Assembly (NCBI RefSeq): GCF_005876985.1
Contig: NZ_VAHD01000001.1
Location: 682,001 to 746,000, forward strand
DNA: 64,000 bases
Origin: Rhodoferax bucti
GTDB taxonomy: Bacteria; Pseudomonadota; Gammaproteobacteria; Burkholderiales; Burkholderiaceae_C
Direction: 5' to 3'
The notes under the pieces were generated by a model. That model was not told the origin of the DNA. It did not search any database and saw only the letters and a list, made by a program, of their open reading frames with translations. Numbering within the stretch: position 1 is the stretch's first letter; the number at the start of each line of letters is the position of its first letter. The position numbers and the translations under genes were made by a program. Positions 54,315 through 63,257 of this stretch are shown one piece after another.

Positions 54315-54342
54315 TTTTTTCACAGACACCCGTAGGTATACT
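54315..54342 (+). promoter_or_regulatory. possible promoter of the galactoside operon
   Basis: A -10-like TATACT at 54337-54342 and a T-rich weak -35 at 54315-54320 (16-bp spacer). The start site would lie near 54349, a few bases before the first operator, which fits simple repression. The -35 match is poor. Confidence 0.4.
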
Positions 54343-54355
54343 CCAAAAATTGCTG

Positions 54356-54373
54356 AATTTAATCGCTTAAATT
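54356..54373. promoter_or_regulatory. LacI-family operator O1
   Basis: AATTTAATCGCTTAAATT has perfect 7-bp arms around TCGC, with the central CG typical of LacI-family operators. It lies directly after the predicted promoter. Confidence 0.8.
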
Positions 54374-54393
54374 TTAATTTTTAAGCAGCCACG

Positions 54394-54419
54394 AGGGCGC
54401 GTACGCAAGGCCGCGCCCT
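54394..54419 (+). other. GC-rich hairpin in the operon leader
   Basis: AGGGCGCG (54394-54401) pairs with CGCGCCCT (54412-54419), loop of 10. It stands between the two operators. No U tract follows, so its role is unclear. Confidence 0.4.
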
Positions 54420-54456
54420 TGGCGAATCAGTGAAGCCGGCCTTCTGATCGGCCAAG

Positions 54457-54474
54457 AATTTAACCGCTTAAATT
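54457..54474. promoter_or_regulatory. LacI-family operator O2
   Basis: AATTTAACCGCTTAAATT differs from O1 at one central base. The two centres are 101 bp apart, close to a whole number of helical turns, so a tetramer or two dimers could loop the DNA. It is 119 bp before the first structural gene. Confidence 0.8.
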
Positions 54475-54593
54475 TTGGAAAGGGATGCCAGTCGCACCAC
54501 CGTCATTACACGTACACCGGAGACAACAAGCCTAGCGCCACCATGCGCTACTTGCCCACACTATTCATTGACAACGAGACAGGAAAACACACC

Positions 54594-55880
54594 ATGAATT
54601 TCGCCAAACGCTTCACGATCCGCAGCACCGCCGCCGCCATGCTGGGCCTGGCCCTGGGCACCACCGGCCTGATGGCCAGCCACGCCGCCAACGCCGGCGA
54701 AGTCACCATCTGGGCCTGGGACCCGAACTTCAACATCGCCATCATGCAAGAGGCGGCCAAGCGCTACACCGCCAAGCACCCTGGCGTGACCTTCAAGATC
54801 GTGGACATGGCCAAGGGCGACCTGGAGCAAAAGCTGCAAACCACCCTGGCATCCGGCATCACCAAAACCCTGCCGGACATCGTGCTGGTGGAAGACTACA
54901 ACGCCCCCAAGTACCTGCGCTCTTTCCCCGGCGCGTTTGAGCCCCTGTCCGGCAAGGTGGATCACAAAGGTTTCGCGGGCTACAAGGTCAACCTCATGAC
55001 CCTGAACGGCAAGGTGTACGGCGTGCCCTTTGACACCGGCACCACCGGCATGTACTACCGCAGCGACCTGATCAAGCAGGCCGGCTTCAGCGACAAGGAC
55101 ATGCAAAACATCACCTGGGACCGTTACATCGAAATCGGCAAGCAGGTCGAAACCAAGACCGGCAAGAAGATGTTCGCCATGGACCCGCAAGACATTGCCA
55201 GCATCCGCATCATGATGCAGTCCGCCGGCCGCTGGTACTTTGACAAAGACGGCAAGCTCGACATCAAGAGCAACCCCGCCCTCAAAGCCGCACTGGAAGT
55301 GCAAACCAACTTTATGAAGAGCGGCGTCTACAAGCCCACTTCGGGCTGGGGTGAGTGGGTCGGCGCGCTGAACAAGGGCGATGTGGCCTCCGTGATTACG
55401 GGCGTGTGGATCACCGGCTCCGTGAAGGCCGAAGCCAGCCAGTCCGGCAAATGGGCAGTGGCCGCCACCCCCCGCCTGAATGTGCCCGGCGCCACCAACG
55501 CCTCCAACCTGGGCGGCTCCAGCTGGTACGTGCTCTCCAGCGGCAAAGAGAAGGCCGCGGCTGCCGACTTCCTGAACGAAATCTACGCCAAGGATGTGGA
55601 CTTCTACCAAACCATTCTGCAATCGCGTGGTGCGGTGGGCTCCTTGCTGGCCTCGCGCAATGGCAAGGCGTACTCGGAAGCCGACCCCTTCTTCGGTGGC
55701 GCCAAGGTGTGGCAGCAATACAGCGACTGGATGGGCAAAGTGCCTAGCGTGAACTACGGCATTTACACCGCCGAAGGTGACGCGGCTGTGGCGGCCCAAC
55801 TGCCCGGTTTGGCACAAGGTCTGCCGGTCGAGAAGGCACTGGAAAACATCCACAACCAGCTCGCCTCGCAAATTAAGTAA
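54594..55880 (+). CDS. ABC sugar transporter, periplasmic substrate-binding protein
   Basis: A 428-residue type 1 solute-binding protein of the CUT1 sugar group. The signal peptide (FTIRSTAAAMLGLALGTTGL, cleaved near ANAGE) leads into EVTIWAWDPNFNIAIMQEAA. Inner parts such as GVPFDTGTTGMYYRSDLIKQ and GVWITGSVKAEASQSGKWAV match maltose/oligosaccharide binders. ATG 54594 follows AGGAAAACACACC; an in-frame ATG at 54543 would spoil the signal peptide. First gene of the operon. Ligand probably an alpha- or beta-galactoside oligosaccharide, from the downstream enzymes. Confidence 0.92.
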   Translation: MNFAKRFTIRSTAAAMLGLALGTTGLMASHAANAGEVTIWAWDPNFNIAIMQEAAKRYTAKHPGVTFKIVDMAKGDLEQKLQTTLASGITKTLPDIVLVEDYNAPKYLRSFPGAFEPLSGKVDHKGFAGYKVNLMTLNGKVYGVPFDTGTTGMYYRSDLIKQAGFSDKDMQNITWDRYIEIGKQVETKTGKKMFAMDPQDIASIRIMMQSAGRWYFDKDGKLDIKSNPALKAALEVQTNFMKSGVYKPTSGWGEWVGALNKGDVASVITGVWITGSVKAEASQSGKWAVAATPRLNVPGATNASNLGGSSWYVLSSGKEKAAAADFLNEIYAKDVDFYQTILQSRGAVGSLLASRNGKAYSEADPFFGGAKVWQQYSDWMGKVPSVNYGIYTAEGDAAVAAQLPGLAQGLPVEKALENIHNQLASQIK

Positions 55881-55922
55881 GTCAGCAAGTAAGTCACGGC
55901 AACACTGCACCCAAGGAGCACC

Positions 55923-56819
55923 ATGGCGTCCAAGCCTACGACCAGCTACCGGCGTTTTTATGACGTCAACGGTTGGCTATTTGTATCCATCGCCCTCGGG
56001 CTGATCGGGGTCTTCATGGCCTACCCGATCGTCCGCTCGCTGTGGATGTCCCTGCACGCCGGGCAGGGAACGGTGGTCGAGTTCGTAGGCGTGGGCAACG
56101 TGGTGCGCTTGGCCGGTGATCCGGTCTTTTTGAAGGCACTGCAAAACACCTGCATCTTCCTGGTGATCCAGGTGCCCATCATGCTCTTGCTGGCGCTGGT
56201 CATGGCCAGCTGCCTCAACATGCCGAACCTGCGCTTTCGCGGGCTGTTGCGCACGGCGGTGTTTCTGCCCTGCGTGACCTCGCTGGTGGCGTACTCGGTG
56301 GTGTTCAAGAGCATGTTTTCGTATGACGGCCTGGTCAACCACGCACTGGCGTGGCTGGGCCTCATCAGCGAGCCGATTCCCTGGCTCAACGACCCGTTCT
56401 GGTCCAAGGTGGTCATCATCATCGCCATCACTTGGCGCTGGACCGGCTACAACATGATCTTTTATCTCGCGGCCATGCAGAACATCGACAAGTCGATCTA
56501 CGAGGCCGCCCGTATCGATGGCATCTCGGCCTACCGCCGCTTTGTGTCCATCACCATCCCCATGCTCAAGCCGGTGATTTTGTTCACCACGGTGACCTCC
56601 ACCATCGGCACCCTGCAGTTGTTTGACGAGCCCATGAACATCACCACCGTGGGCACCGTGTTCTCCGACAACACGCTCACGCTGTCCATGTACATCTACA
56701 ACCTGTCGTTCAAGTTCGTGCCCAACTTCGGCTACGCCGCCACGGTGTCTTATGTGATCGTGCTGCTGGTAGCCGCCTTGGCCGCCATCCAGTTTTATGC
56801 CGCCCGGGAGCGCAACTGA
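55923..56819 (+). CDS. ABC sugar transporter permease (MalF-type)
   Basis: A 298-residue inner-membrane permease with six helices (first: GWLFVSIALGLIGVFMAYPI) and the EAA loop YEAARIDGISAYRRFVSITI that docks on the ATPase. It starts 42 bp after the binding-protein gene and ends 1 bp before the second permease. It pairs with that permease as a heterodimer. Confidence 0.93.
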   Translation: MASKPTTSYRRFYDVNGWLFVSIALGLIGVFMAYPIVRSLWMSLHAGQGTVVEFVGVGNVVRLAGDPVFLKALQNTCIFLVIQVPIMLLLALVMASCLNMPNLRFRGLLRTAVFLPCVTSLVAYSVVFKSMFSYDGLVNHALAWLGLISEPIPWLNDPFWSKVVIIIAITWRWTGYNMIFYLAAMQNIDKSIYEAARIDGISAYRRFVSITIPMLKPVILFTTVTSTIGTLQLFDEPMNITTVGTVFSDNTLTLSMYIYNLSFKFVPNFGYAATVSYVIVLLVAALAAIQFYAARERN

Positions 56820-56820
56820 C

Positions 56821-57639
56821 ATGACCAACTGGGCTGAAAAATTCCGCATGGCCGGCGTCTACCTCTTTCTGGGGGTGATGGCCTTTGTGTCCCTGTTTCC
56901 CTTTGCGTGGATGGTGATCAGCGCCACCAACGCCTCGGTAGACGTCACCAAGGGCAAGTTCACCTTGGGCACCGCATTCCTGGACAACCTGAGCAAGCTC
57001 AACAAGAGTTTTGACGTGGTGCAGGTCTTCTGGAACTCCGGGAAGATCGCCGTCATCGGCGGCTTCTTCACGCTGCTCATTTCCTCCATGGCGGGCTATG
57101 GCTTTGAAGTGTTCAGCTCCAAAGCCCGTGAGCGCGTTTACAACGGCCTGCTGCTAACGCTGATGGTGCCCTTTGCGGCGCTGATGATTCCGCTGTTCAT
57201 CCTGATGGCGCAGTTTGATTTGCTGGACACGCACCTCGCAGTCATCCTGCCGGTGCTGGCCTCGGCGTACATCGTGTTTTATTTCCGCCAGAGCACCAAG
57301 GCCTTCCCGCCCGAGCTGCGCGAAGCCGCTCGCTTGGACGGCCTCAAGGAGTGGCAAATCTTCCTGTTTGTGTATGTGCCGGTCATGCGCTCCACCTACG
57401 CGGCAGCCTTCATCATCGTGTTCATGGCGGCGTGGAACAACTTTTTGTGGCCCCTCATCGTGCTGCAGTCGCCCGAGCTCAAAACCATCACCCTGGTCCT
57501 ATCCTCACTGGGCTCGGCCTACTTCCCCGACTTCGGCGTGATCATGCTGGCGGCCATGCTGGCCACCTTGCCCACCCTGGTCGTCTTCTTCGCAATGCAA
57601 CGGCAGTTCGTACAGGGCATGCTGGGCTCCGTCAAATAA
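56821..57639 (+). CDS. ABC sugar transporter permease (MalG-type)
   Basis: A 272-residue permease with six helices (first: VYLFLGVMAFVSLFPFAWMV) and the EAA loop REAARLDGLKEWQIFLFVYV. The ATG at 56821 directly follows the previous stop; an open stretch to 56797 lies inside the upstream gene. It completes the CUT1 transmembrane pair. The GH2 gene starts 9 bp downstream. Confidence 0.93.
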   Translation: MTNWAEKFRMAGVYLFLGVMAFVSLFPFAWMVISATNASVDVTKGKFTLGTAFLDNLSKLNKSFDVVQVFWNSGKIAVIGGFFTLLISSMAGYGFEVFSSKARERVYNGLLLTLMVPFAALMIPLFILMAQFDLLDTHLAVILPVLASAYIVFYFRQSTKAFPPELREAARLDGLKEWQIFLFVYVPVMRSTYAAAFIIVFMAAWNNFLWPLIVLQSPELKTITLVLSSLGSAYFPDFGVIMLAAMLATLPTLVVFFAMQRQFVQGMLGSVK

Positions 57640-57648
57640 GGTTTTCAC

Positions 57649-59895
57649 ATGCGTACCGTTACCAAGCTCGTCTCGGGCTGGACCTTTCACACCTCTTTTT
57701 CGTCTGAACTGGTCGCTGCGGCCGCTGCCGGCGAGGCCGTGCGCCTGCCGCACAACGCCGTCGACCTGGACATGACCTACTTCGACGAACGCAGCTTCCA
57801 AAAGGAATTTGCCTACCAGTACACCCTAGCGTGGACACCCGACATGGCCGGCCGCGAAGTGGCCCTGCGCTTTGACGGCGCCATGGCCAACAGCGTGGTC
57901 TGGGTCAACGGCCAGCAAGTAGCCGCGCACAAGGACGGCTACACCCCCTTCAACGCCCGCCTCACCGGCTTGCTCAAAGTTGGCGACAACCTCATCACCG
58001 TGAAGGTAGACGGCAGCGAGAACCCCGAGATCCCTCCCTTCGGCGGCCAGATTGACTACCTGACCTATGCCGGCATCTACCGCGATGTGTGGCTGCAAGT
58101 GACCGACGCGGTGTCGATTGCCAACCTCAAGGTCGAAACCTCCAACGAACTGAGCGACACCAAGAGCGTCACCGTCAAAGGCTTTCTGGCCAACCCCACG
58201 CAGGCGGCCTTCACCGGCACCGCGCTGGTGGAGCTGTGCAGTGTGGATGGCGCCGTGCTGCACCAGCAAACCGTGGACGTGGCGGGCGCGGAGTTCAGCG
58301 CATCGTTGGAGTCACTGACCGGCCTCGCACTGTGGGAGCTGGACAGCCCTGTGTTGTACGTGGCCCGCGTCACGCTGAACACCAGCGCCGGCAGCGACCA
58401 GCACAGCACCCGCTTCGGCTTCCGCACCGCGCGCTTCACCACCGAAGGCTTTTTCCTGAACGGCAAGCCGCTCAAAATCCGCGGCCTCAACCGCCACCAG
58501 AGCTACCCCTACGTGGGCTACGCCATGGGCCAGCGCGCCCAGGCCAAAGATGCCGACGTCATGAAAGACGTGCTCAAGTGCAACCTGGTGCGCACCTCGC
58601 ACTACCCGCAGTCCACGTACTTTCTGGACCGTTGCGACGAGATCGGCCTGCTGGTGTTTGAAGAGATTCCGGGCTGGCAGCACATCGGTGGCCAGGCTTG
58701 GCAAGACGAGTCGGTGGAGAACGTGCGCCGCATGGTCGAGCGCGACTGGAACCACCCCTCCATCATCATTTGGGGCGTGCGCATCAACGAGTCGCAGGAC
58801 AATCACAACTTCTACACCCGCACCAACGCCATGGCCCGCAGCCTGGACAGCACCCGCCAGACCGGTGGCGTGCGCTACATCGAAAACAGCGAGCTGCTCG
58901 AAGACGTGTACACCGTGAACGATTTCTGCCACGTGGCCCCCCCGGAGTGGATGAAGGGCGTGCCCCCCACGCCGCTGCGCCAGCCCCGCCAGGTGACCGG
59001 CCTGGCCCACGAGGTGCCGTATCTGGTGACCGAGTTCAACGGCCACATGTACCCTACCAAGCGCATCGACCCCGAAGACCGCCAGTCCGAGCATGTGCGC
59101 CGGCATTTGGACGTGCTGAACAAGGCGTATGAAAACCCCGTCATCAGCGGCGCCATCGGCTGGTGCATGTTTGACTACAACACCCACAAAGACTTCGGCG
59201 CGGGCGACCGCATCTGCCACCACGGGGTGATGGACATCTTCCGCGAACCCAAATTTGCCGCCTGGGGCTACACCAGCCAGTGCAGCCCGGCCGAACAAGT
59301 AGTGCTGCAACCCGTGACCTACTGGGCCCGTGGCGAGAAAGACCGCTGCGAAGTGCTGCCCCTGATCGTGCTGACCAACTGCGACTATGTGGAACTGCAA
59401 GTGGGCGACTTTGCGCCCAAGCGCGCCGAGCCTGACCGCGCGCTGTACCCCCACCTGCCGCACGCCCCGGTCATCTTTGACAGCCGCCACGTCAACATGA
59501 ACGACCTGGGCGCCTGGGGCATGCTGTGGCGCGATGCCACGGTGACGGGCTATATCAACGGCAAGGCGGTGTCCACCGTCAAGCTCTCGGGCAACCCGGT
59601 GCCCACCACCCTGCAAGTGGAAGTGGACGACACGCAATTGCACGCCCATGAGAAAGACGCCACCCGCGTCATCGTGCGCGCGCTGGATCAGGCAGGCCGC
59701 CTGCTGCCGTTTATGGACGACGTGGTGCATGTGCAGGTATCCGGTGCAGCCAAGCTGCTGGGCCCTGACTTGCTCACACTCAAGGGCGGCACCACCGGCT
59801 TCTGGCTGGAAACCACCGGCGCGGTGGGTGACATCAGCTTGTGCGTATCCACCCGCCGCATGGGCGAGCAGCGCTTGACGCTGCAAGCCGCCTAA
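57649..59895 (+). CDS. glycoside hydrolase family 2 protein (beta-galactosidase type)
   Basis: A 748-residue cytoplasmic GH2 enzyme. It has an N-terminal jellyroll (about 10-170, LRFDGAMANSVVWVNGQQVA), an immunoglobulin-like middle domain (about 170-270) and a TIM barrel (about 275-560). The barrel has IRGLNRHQSYPYVG, the acid/base Glu in IIWGVRINESQDN and the nucleophile Glu in YLVTEFNGHMYP. The C-terminal 190 residues are beta-rich. GH2 covers beta-galactosidases, beta-glucuronidases and mannosidases; the adjacent alpha-galactosidase favours galactosides. No signal peptide, so the substrate is imported first. Confidence 0.9.
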   Translation: MRTVTKLVSGWTFHTSFSSELVAAAAAGEAVRLPHNAVDLDMTYFDERSFQKEFAYQYTLAWTPDMAGREVALRFDGAMANSVVWVNGQQVAAHKDGYTPFNARLTGLLKVGDNLITVKVDGSENPEIPPFGGQIDYLTYAGIYRDVWLQVTDAVSIANLKVETSNELSDTKSVTVKGFLANPTQAAFTGTALVELCSVDGAVLHQQTVDVAGAEFSASLESLTGLALWELDSPVLYVARVTLNTSAGSDQHSTRFGFRTARFTTEGFFLNGKPLKIRGLNRHQSYPYVGYAMGQRAQAKDADVMKDVLKCNLVRTSHYPQSTYFLDRCDEIGLLVFEEIPGWQHIGGQAWQDESVENVRRMVERDWNHPSIIIWGVRINESQDNHNFYTRTNAMARSLDSTRQTGGVRYIENSELLEDVYTVNDFCHVAPPEWMKGVPPTPLRQPRQVTGLAHEVPYLVTEFNGHMYPTKRIDPEDRQSEHVRRHLDVLNKAYENPVISGAIGWCMFDYNTHKDFGAGDRICHHGVMDIFREPKFAAWGYTSQCSPAEQVVLQPVTYWARGEKDRCEVLPLIVLTNCDYVELQVGDFAPKRAEPDRALYPHLPHAPVIFDSRHVNMNDLGAWGMLWRDATVTGYINGKAVSTVKLSGNPVPTTLQVEVDDTQLHAHEKDATRVIVRALDQAGRLLPFMDDVVHVQVSGAAKLLGPDLLTLKGGTTGFWLETTGAVGDISLCVSTRRMGEQRLTLQAA

Positions 59896-59921
59896 ACAAC
59901 CGAGTCGACGAGGAATAGAAC

Positions 59922-61022
59922 ATGGCAGACGTCAAACTCACCCAGGTCCGCAAATCATTCGGCGAGATCGACATCATCCGGGGCGTGGACCTCGACATCA
60001 AACACGGCGAATTCGTGGTGTTTGTGGGCCCCTCGGGCTGCGGCAAGTCCACGCTGTTGCGCGCCATCTCGGGCCTGGAAGACATTACCAGCGGCGAGCT
60101 GCGCATCGGTGGCGAGCTCATGAACCATGTGGACCCGTCCAAGCGCGGCATTGCCATGGTGTTCCAGAGCTACGCGCTTTACCCCCACATGACGGTGCGC
60201 GAAAACATGGGCTTTGCCCTCAAGCACGCCGGTGTGGCCAAAGACGTGGTCAAGAGCAAGGTGGACGCCGCCGCCAAGATTCTGGGCCTGGAGCCGCTGA
60301 TGGACCGCAAGCCCAAGGCCCTGTCGGGCGGGCAACGCCAGCGCGTGGCCATCGGCCGGGCCATCGTGCGCGACCCACAGGTGTTTTTGTTTGACGAGCC
60401 TCTCTCCAACCTCGACGCCGAGCTGCGGGTGCACATGCGCATCGAAATTGCGCGCCTGCACCGCGAGCTGGGCAGCACCATCATCTACGTGACGCACGAC
60501 CAGGTAGAGGCCATGACCCTGGCCGACAAAATCGTAGTGCTGCGCGCCGGTGTGGTCGAGCAAGTGGGCGCGCCGCTGGAGCTGTATGACAACCCGGCCA
60601 ACACTTTTGTGGCCGGTTTCATCGGCTCGCCGCGCATGAACTTCTTTGAAGGCACCGTCACCGGCCACGCCCAGGCAGACGGCCGCAGCCAGTGCCAGGT
60701 GACCCTCGCCGGCTTCGACAACGCCGTAGTGAGCCTGCCGCTGGACGGCACCCTGCCTGCCGTGGGCACCGAGGTGTCGGTGGGCGTGCGGCCCGAGCAT
60801 TTTGTAGAGGGCGGCAGCGCCACGCTGCCCGTGAGCATCGACATGCTGGAACACCTGGGCGGCGAGACCTTTGTCTACGCACGCTCGACCAGCGGTGTGA
60901 TGGTGGTGATGGAGAGCAAAGACGGCCGCAGCCTGCGCTCGGGTCAGCCCCTGGATGCGCGCTTTGACGCCAGCCGCGCCCTGCTGTTCGACAAGAGCGG
61001 CGCGCGCATTTACTGCCAATAA
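59922..61022 (+). CDS. ABC sugar transporter ATP-binding protein (UgpC/MalK-type)
   Basis: A 366-residue ATPase that drives the sugar importer. It has Walker [18 protein letters not shown]-loop [13 protein letters not shown], signature [14 protein letters not shown], Walker [13 protein letters not shown] and the switch His in [17 protein letters not shown]-terminal TOBE/regulatory part occupies about 240-366. ATG 59922 has GAGGAATAGAAC upstream. Its place between the two hydrolase genes confirms a single catabolic operon. Confidence 0.95.
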   Translation: MADVKLTQVRKSFGEIDIIRGVDLDIKHGEFVVFVGPSGCGKSTLLRAISGLEDITSGELRIGGELMNHVDPSKRGIAMVFQSYALYPHMTVRENMGFALKHAGVAKDVVKSKVDAAAKILGLEPLMDRKPKALSGGQRQRVAIGRAIVRDPQVFLFDEPLSNLDAELRVHMRIEIARLHRELGSTIIYVTHDQVEAMTLADKIVVLRAGVVEQVGAPLELYDNPANTFVAGFIGSPRMNFFEGTVTGHAQADGRSQCQVTLAGFDNAVVSLPLDGTLPAVGTEVSVGVRPEHFVEGGSATLPVSIDMLEHLGGETFVYARSTSGVMVVMESKDGRSLRSGQPLDARFDASRALLFDKSGARIYCQ

Positions 61023-61030
61023 TCCGGCCC

Positions 61031-63205
61031 ATGTCCACCCACGCCCCCGAGGCTTCGGCCACCTTCACCATCCTGCACGGCACCCACACCAGCGTGGTGC
61101 TGGAGGTGCGCGCCCACGAAGCCCCGCTGTGGCGTTACTGGGGCCCCCGGCTGCCGGACAACTGCGTGCCCCTGGCCCCGCTGCGCGACGGCCGGGCCAT
61201 CCCGCCCAGCAGCATGGAGTTCGACCAGCCGCTGACCGTGGCCCCCACCTTCGGCGTGGGCTGGTACATGCAAAGCGCCTTGCTGGCCCACCGCAGCGGC
61301 CAGCAGTTTGCCCAACAGTTCACCCACTGCGAGGTGGAAACCCTACTCACCGGCAAGCGCATTGCCATCGTGCTTACCGACAGCGTGGCGCAACTGCGCC
61401 TCACGCTGCACATGGCGCTGGACGCGCACGATGTGCTGCAGCTCAGCAGCACGCTGGTGAACGACGGGCCCGATGTGCTGGACGTGCAATGGCTGGCCGC
61501 AGGCACCGTGCCGCTGCCGGGCAACGCCCAAGCGGTGCGCTCTTACACCGGCCAGTGGGCCAACGAATTCCAGTTGCAGGTAGACGCCCTCTCGCGCAGC
61601 ACCTGGCAGCGCGAGAACCGACGCGGCCGCACCTCGCACGACAGTTTTCCAGGTGCCGTAGTCACCACGCCCGGCAGCACCGAACACGTGGGTACCGTGT
61701 ATGGCGCGCACCTGGCCTGGTCGGGCAACCACCGCCAGGCCATCGAGTGGCTGCACGACGGGCAATACCAATGGCAAATGGGCGAATGGCTGGCCCCCGG
61801 CGAAGTGCGCCTTACTGCGGGCGAGCGCCTGCAAACGCCCACCCTGTTTGCCAGCTGCTCGGTACAGGGCCTGAACGGCCTGGCCGCCAACTTCCACGCC
61901 ACCGTGCGCAGCCGCCTGCCTTGGCCCGGTGGCCGCATGCGCCCGCGCCCGGTGCACCTCAACACCTGGGAAGCGGTGTACTTTGACCACCGGACCGACG
62001 ACATCCGCGCTCTGGCCGAAGCCGCTGCCAGCGTGGGCGTGGAGCGCTTTGTGCTCGACGACGGCTGGTTCCAGGGCCGCCACAGCGACCGCGCTGCCCT
62101 GGGCGACTGGTGGCCCGACCCCGCCAAATACCCCGACGGCTTGCAACCCCTGGCCCGCCATGTGAACCAGCTGGGCATGGAGTTCGGCCTGTGGGTCGAG
62201 CCCGAAATGGTCAACCCCGACAGCCAGCTCTTTCGCACCCACCCCGACTGGGCGCTGCAGCTGGAAGGCCGCCCCCTGCTCACCATGCGCAACCAACTGG
62301 TTCTGGACGTAGCCCGCCCTGAAGTAGCCGACTACCTGTTTGCCAAGCTGCACGCGCTCTTGAGCAACGTGCCCATTGCCTACCTCAAGTGGGACATGAA
62401 CCGCGACCTCACCACCGCCGGCGACGCGCTGGGCCGCCCGGCCTACCGCCGCTTTGTGCACGCGCTGTATGCGCTGGTGGATCGGGTGCGCGCCGCCCAC
62501 CCGCAGCTGGAGATAGAGAGCTGCGCCTCCGGCGGCGCGCGGCTGGACATGGGCGTGCTCGCCCACACCCACCGCGTTTGGACCAGCGACTGCAACGACG
62601 CACTCGCGCGCGTGGCCATCCAGCGCGGCGCGCTGCAGTTTTTGCCGCCCGAAATTCTGGGCGCCCACATCGGCCCCGCGCCCGCGCACACCACCGGCCG
62701 CAGCCAGAGCCTGAACTTCCGTGCCGGTGTTGCGTTGAGCGGTCACCTGGGGATAGAGGCCGACGTGCGCCACATGAGCGATGAAGACCGCATGGCCCTG
62801 GGCCGCTGGGTGGGCATGTATAAACAGCTGCGCAACCGCCTGCACACCGGCCAGGTGTGGCTGGGCGAGGCCGGCGACGGCGTGGTCTGGCAAGCCCATG
62901 GCGACGCCGGTGCCAGCGAAGTGCTGCTGCTGGTGTACCGCACCACGCCCACCACCCACCGCAACACGCCGCCCCTGCGCCTGCCCATGCTGCGCCCGGC
63001 GGCGCACTACACCATCGAGCGGCTGGACCCGACCCCACCCGAGTGGACCAGCAGCCCGCTCAACGACGCAGCGCTGGCCGCCGGTGCGCAAGCCGCCCTG
63101 CCACCCACCGCCCACGGCGCGTGGCTGGCCGCAGTCGGCCTGCCGCTGCCACGCATGAATGCGGAGAGCGCGCTGATCTACCGGCTGCGGTTTATCCCGC
63201 AATAA
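61031..63205 (+). CDS. alpha-galactosidase, glycoside hydrolase family 36
   Basis: A 724-residue cytoplasmic GH36 enzyme that releases alpha-linked galactose, as from melibiose or raffinose-type sugars. An N-terminal beta-supersandwich (about 1-300) precedes the barrel with VERFVLDDGWFQGRHSDR, GLWVEPEMVNPDS, the nucleophile Asp in YLKWDMNRDL and the acid/base Asp in VWTSDCNDAL; ESCASGGARLDMG is also diagnostic. Length fits the 700-750-residue tetrameric GH36 group. It is last in the operon; start ATG 61031 lies 8 bp after the ATPase gene. Confidence 0.94.
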   Translation: MSTHAPEASATFTILHGTHTSVVLEVRAHEAPLWRYWGPRLPDNCVPLAPLRDGRAIPPSSMEFDQPLTVAPTFGVGWYMQSALLAHRSGQQFAQQFTHCEVETLLTGKRIAIVLTDSVAQLRLTLHMALDAHDVLQLSSTLVNDGPDVLDVQWLAAGTVPLPGNAQAVRSYTGQWANEFQLQVDALSRSTWQRENRRGRTSHDSFPGAVVTTPGSTEHVGTVYGAHLAWSGNHRQAIEWLHDGQYQWQMGEWLAPGEVRLTAGERLQTPTLFASCSVQGLNGLAANFHATVRSRLPWPGGRMRPRPVHLNTWEAVYFDHRTDDIRALAEAAASVGVERFVLDDGWFQGRHSDRAALGDWWPDPAKYPDGLQPLARHVNQLGMEFGLWVEPEMVNPDSQLFRTHPDWALQLEGRPLLTMRNQLVLDVARPEVADYLFAKLHALLSNVPIAYLKWDMNRDLTTAGDALGRPAYRRFVHALYALVDRVRAAHPQLEIESCASGGARLDMGVLAHTHRVWTSDCNDALARVAIQRGALQFLPPEILGAHIGPAPAHTTGRSQSLNFRAGVALSGHLGIEADVRHMSDEDRMALGRWVGMYKQLRNRLHTGQVWLGEAGDGVVWQAHGDAGASEVLLLVYRTTPTTHRNTPPLRLPMLRPAAHYTIERLDPTPPEWTSSPLNDAALAAGAQAALPPTAHGAWLAAVGLPLPRMNAESALIYRLRFIPQ

Positions 63206-63235
63206 AAGTTGCAGAAGTAGCAAAAACTTGTTTTA

Positions 63236-63257
63236 AGACATACACTTAGGTATGTCT
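63236..63257. promoter_or_regulatory. perfect inverted repeat across the fic start codon
   Basis: AGACATAC (63236-63243), 6-nt spacer, GTATGTCT (63250-63257). The right arm contains the ATG of the fic gene. It could be an operator for autorepression or an RNA hairpin that hides the start codon. Confidence 0.5.

Noticed and set aside
54481..54593. A second gene or riboswitch in the leader of the sugar operon
   Set aside because: No frame with a ribosome site and no recognised aptamer; only the two operators and a hairpin could be supported.
58312..59886. 524-codon open frame antisense to the GH2 gene
   Set aside because: No motif, and the + strand frame carries all catalytic residues.
61343..63223. 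626-codon open frame antisense to the alpha-galactosidase
   Set aside because: Low-complexity Val/His/Gln/Gly protein, shadow of GC-rich third codon positions.
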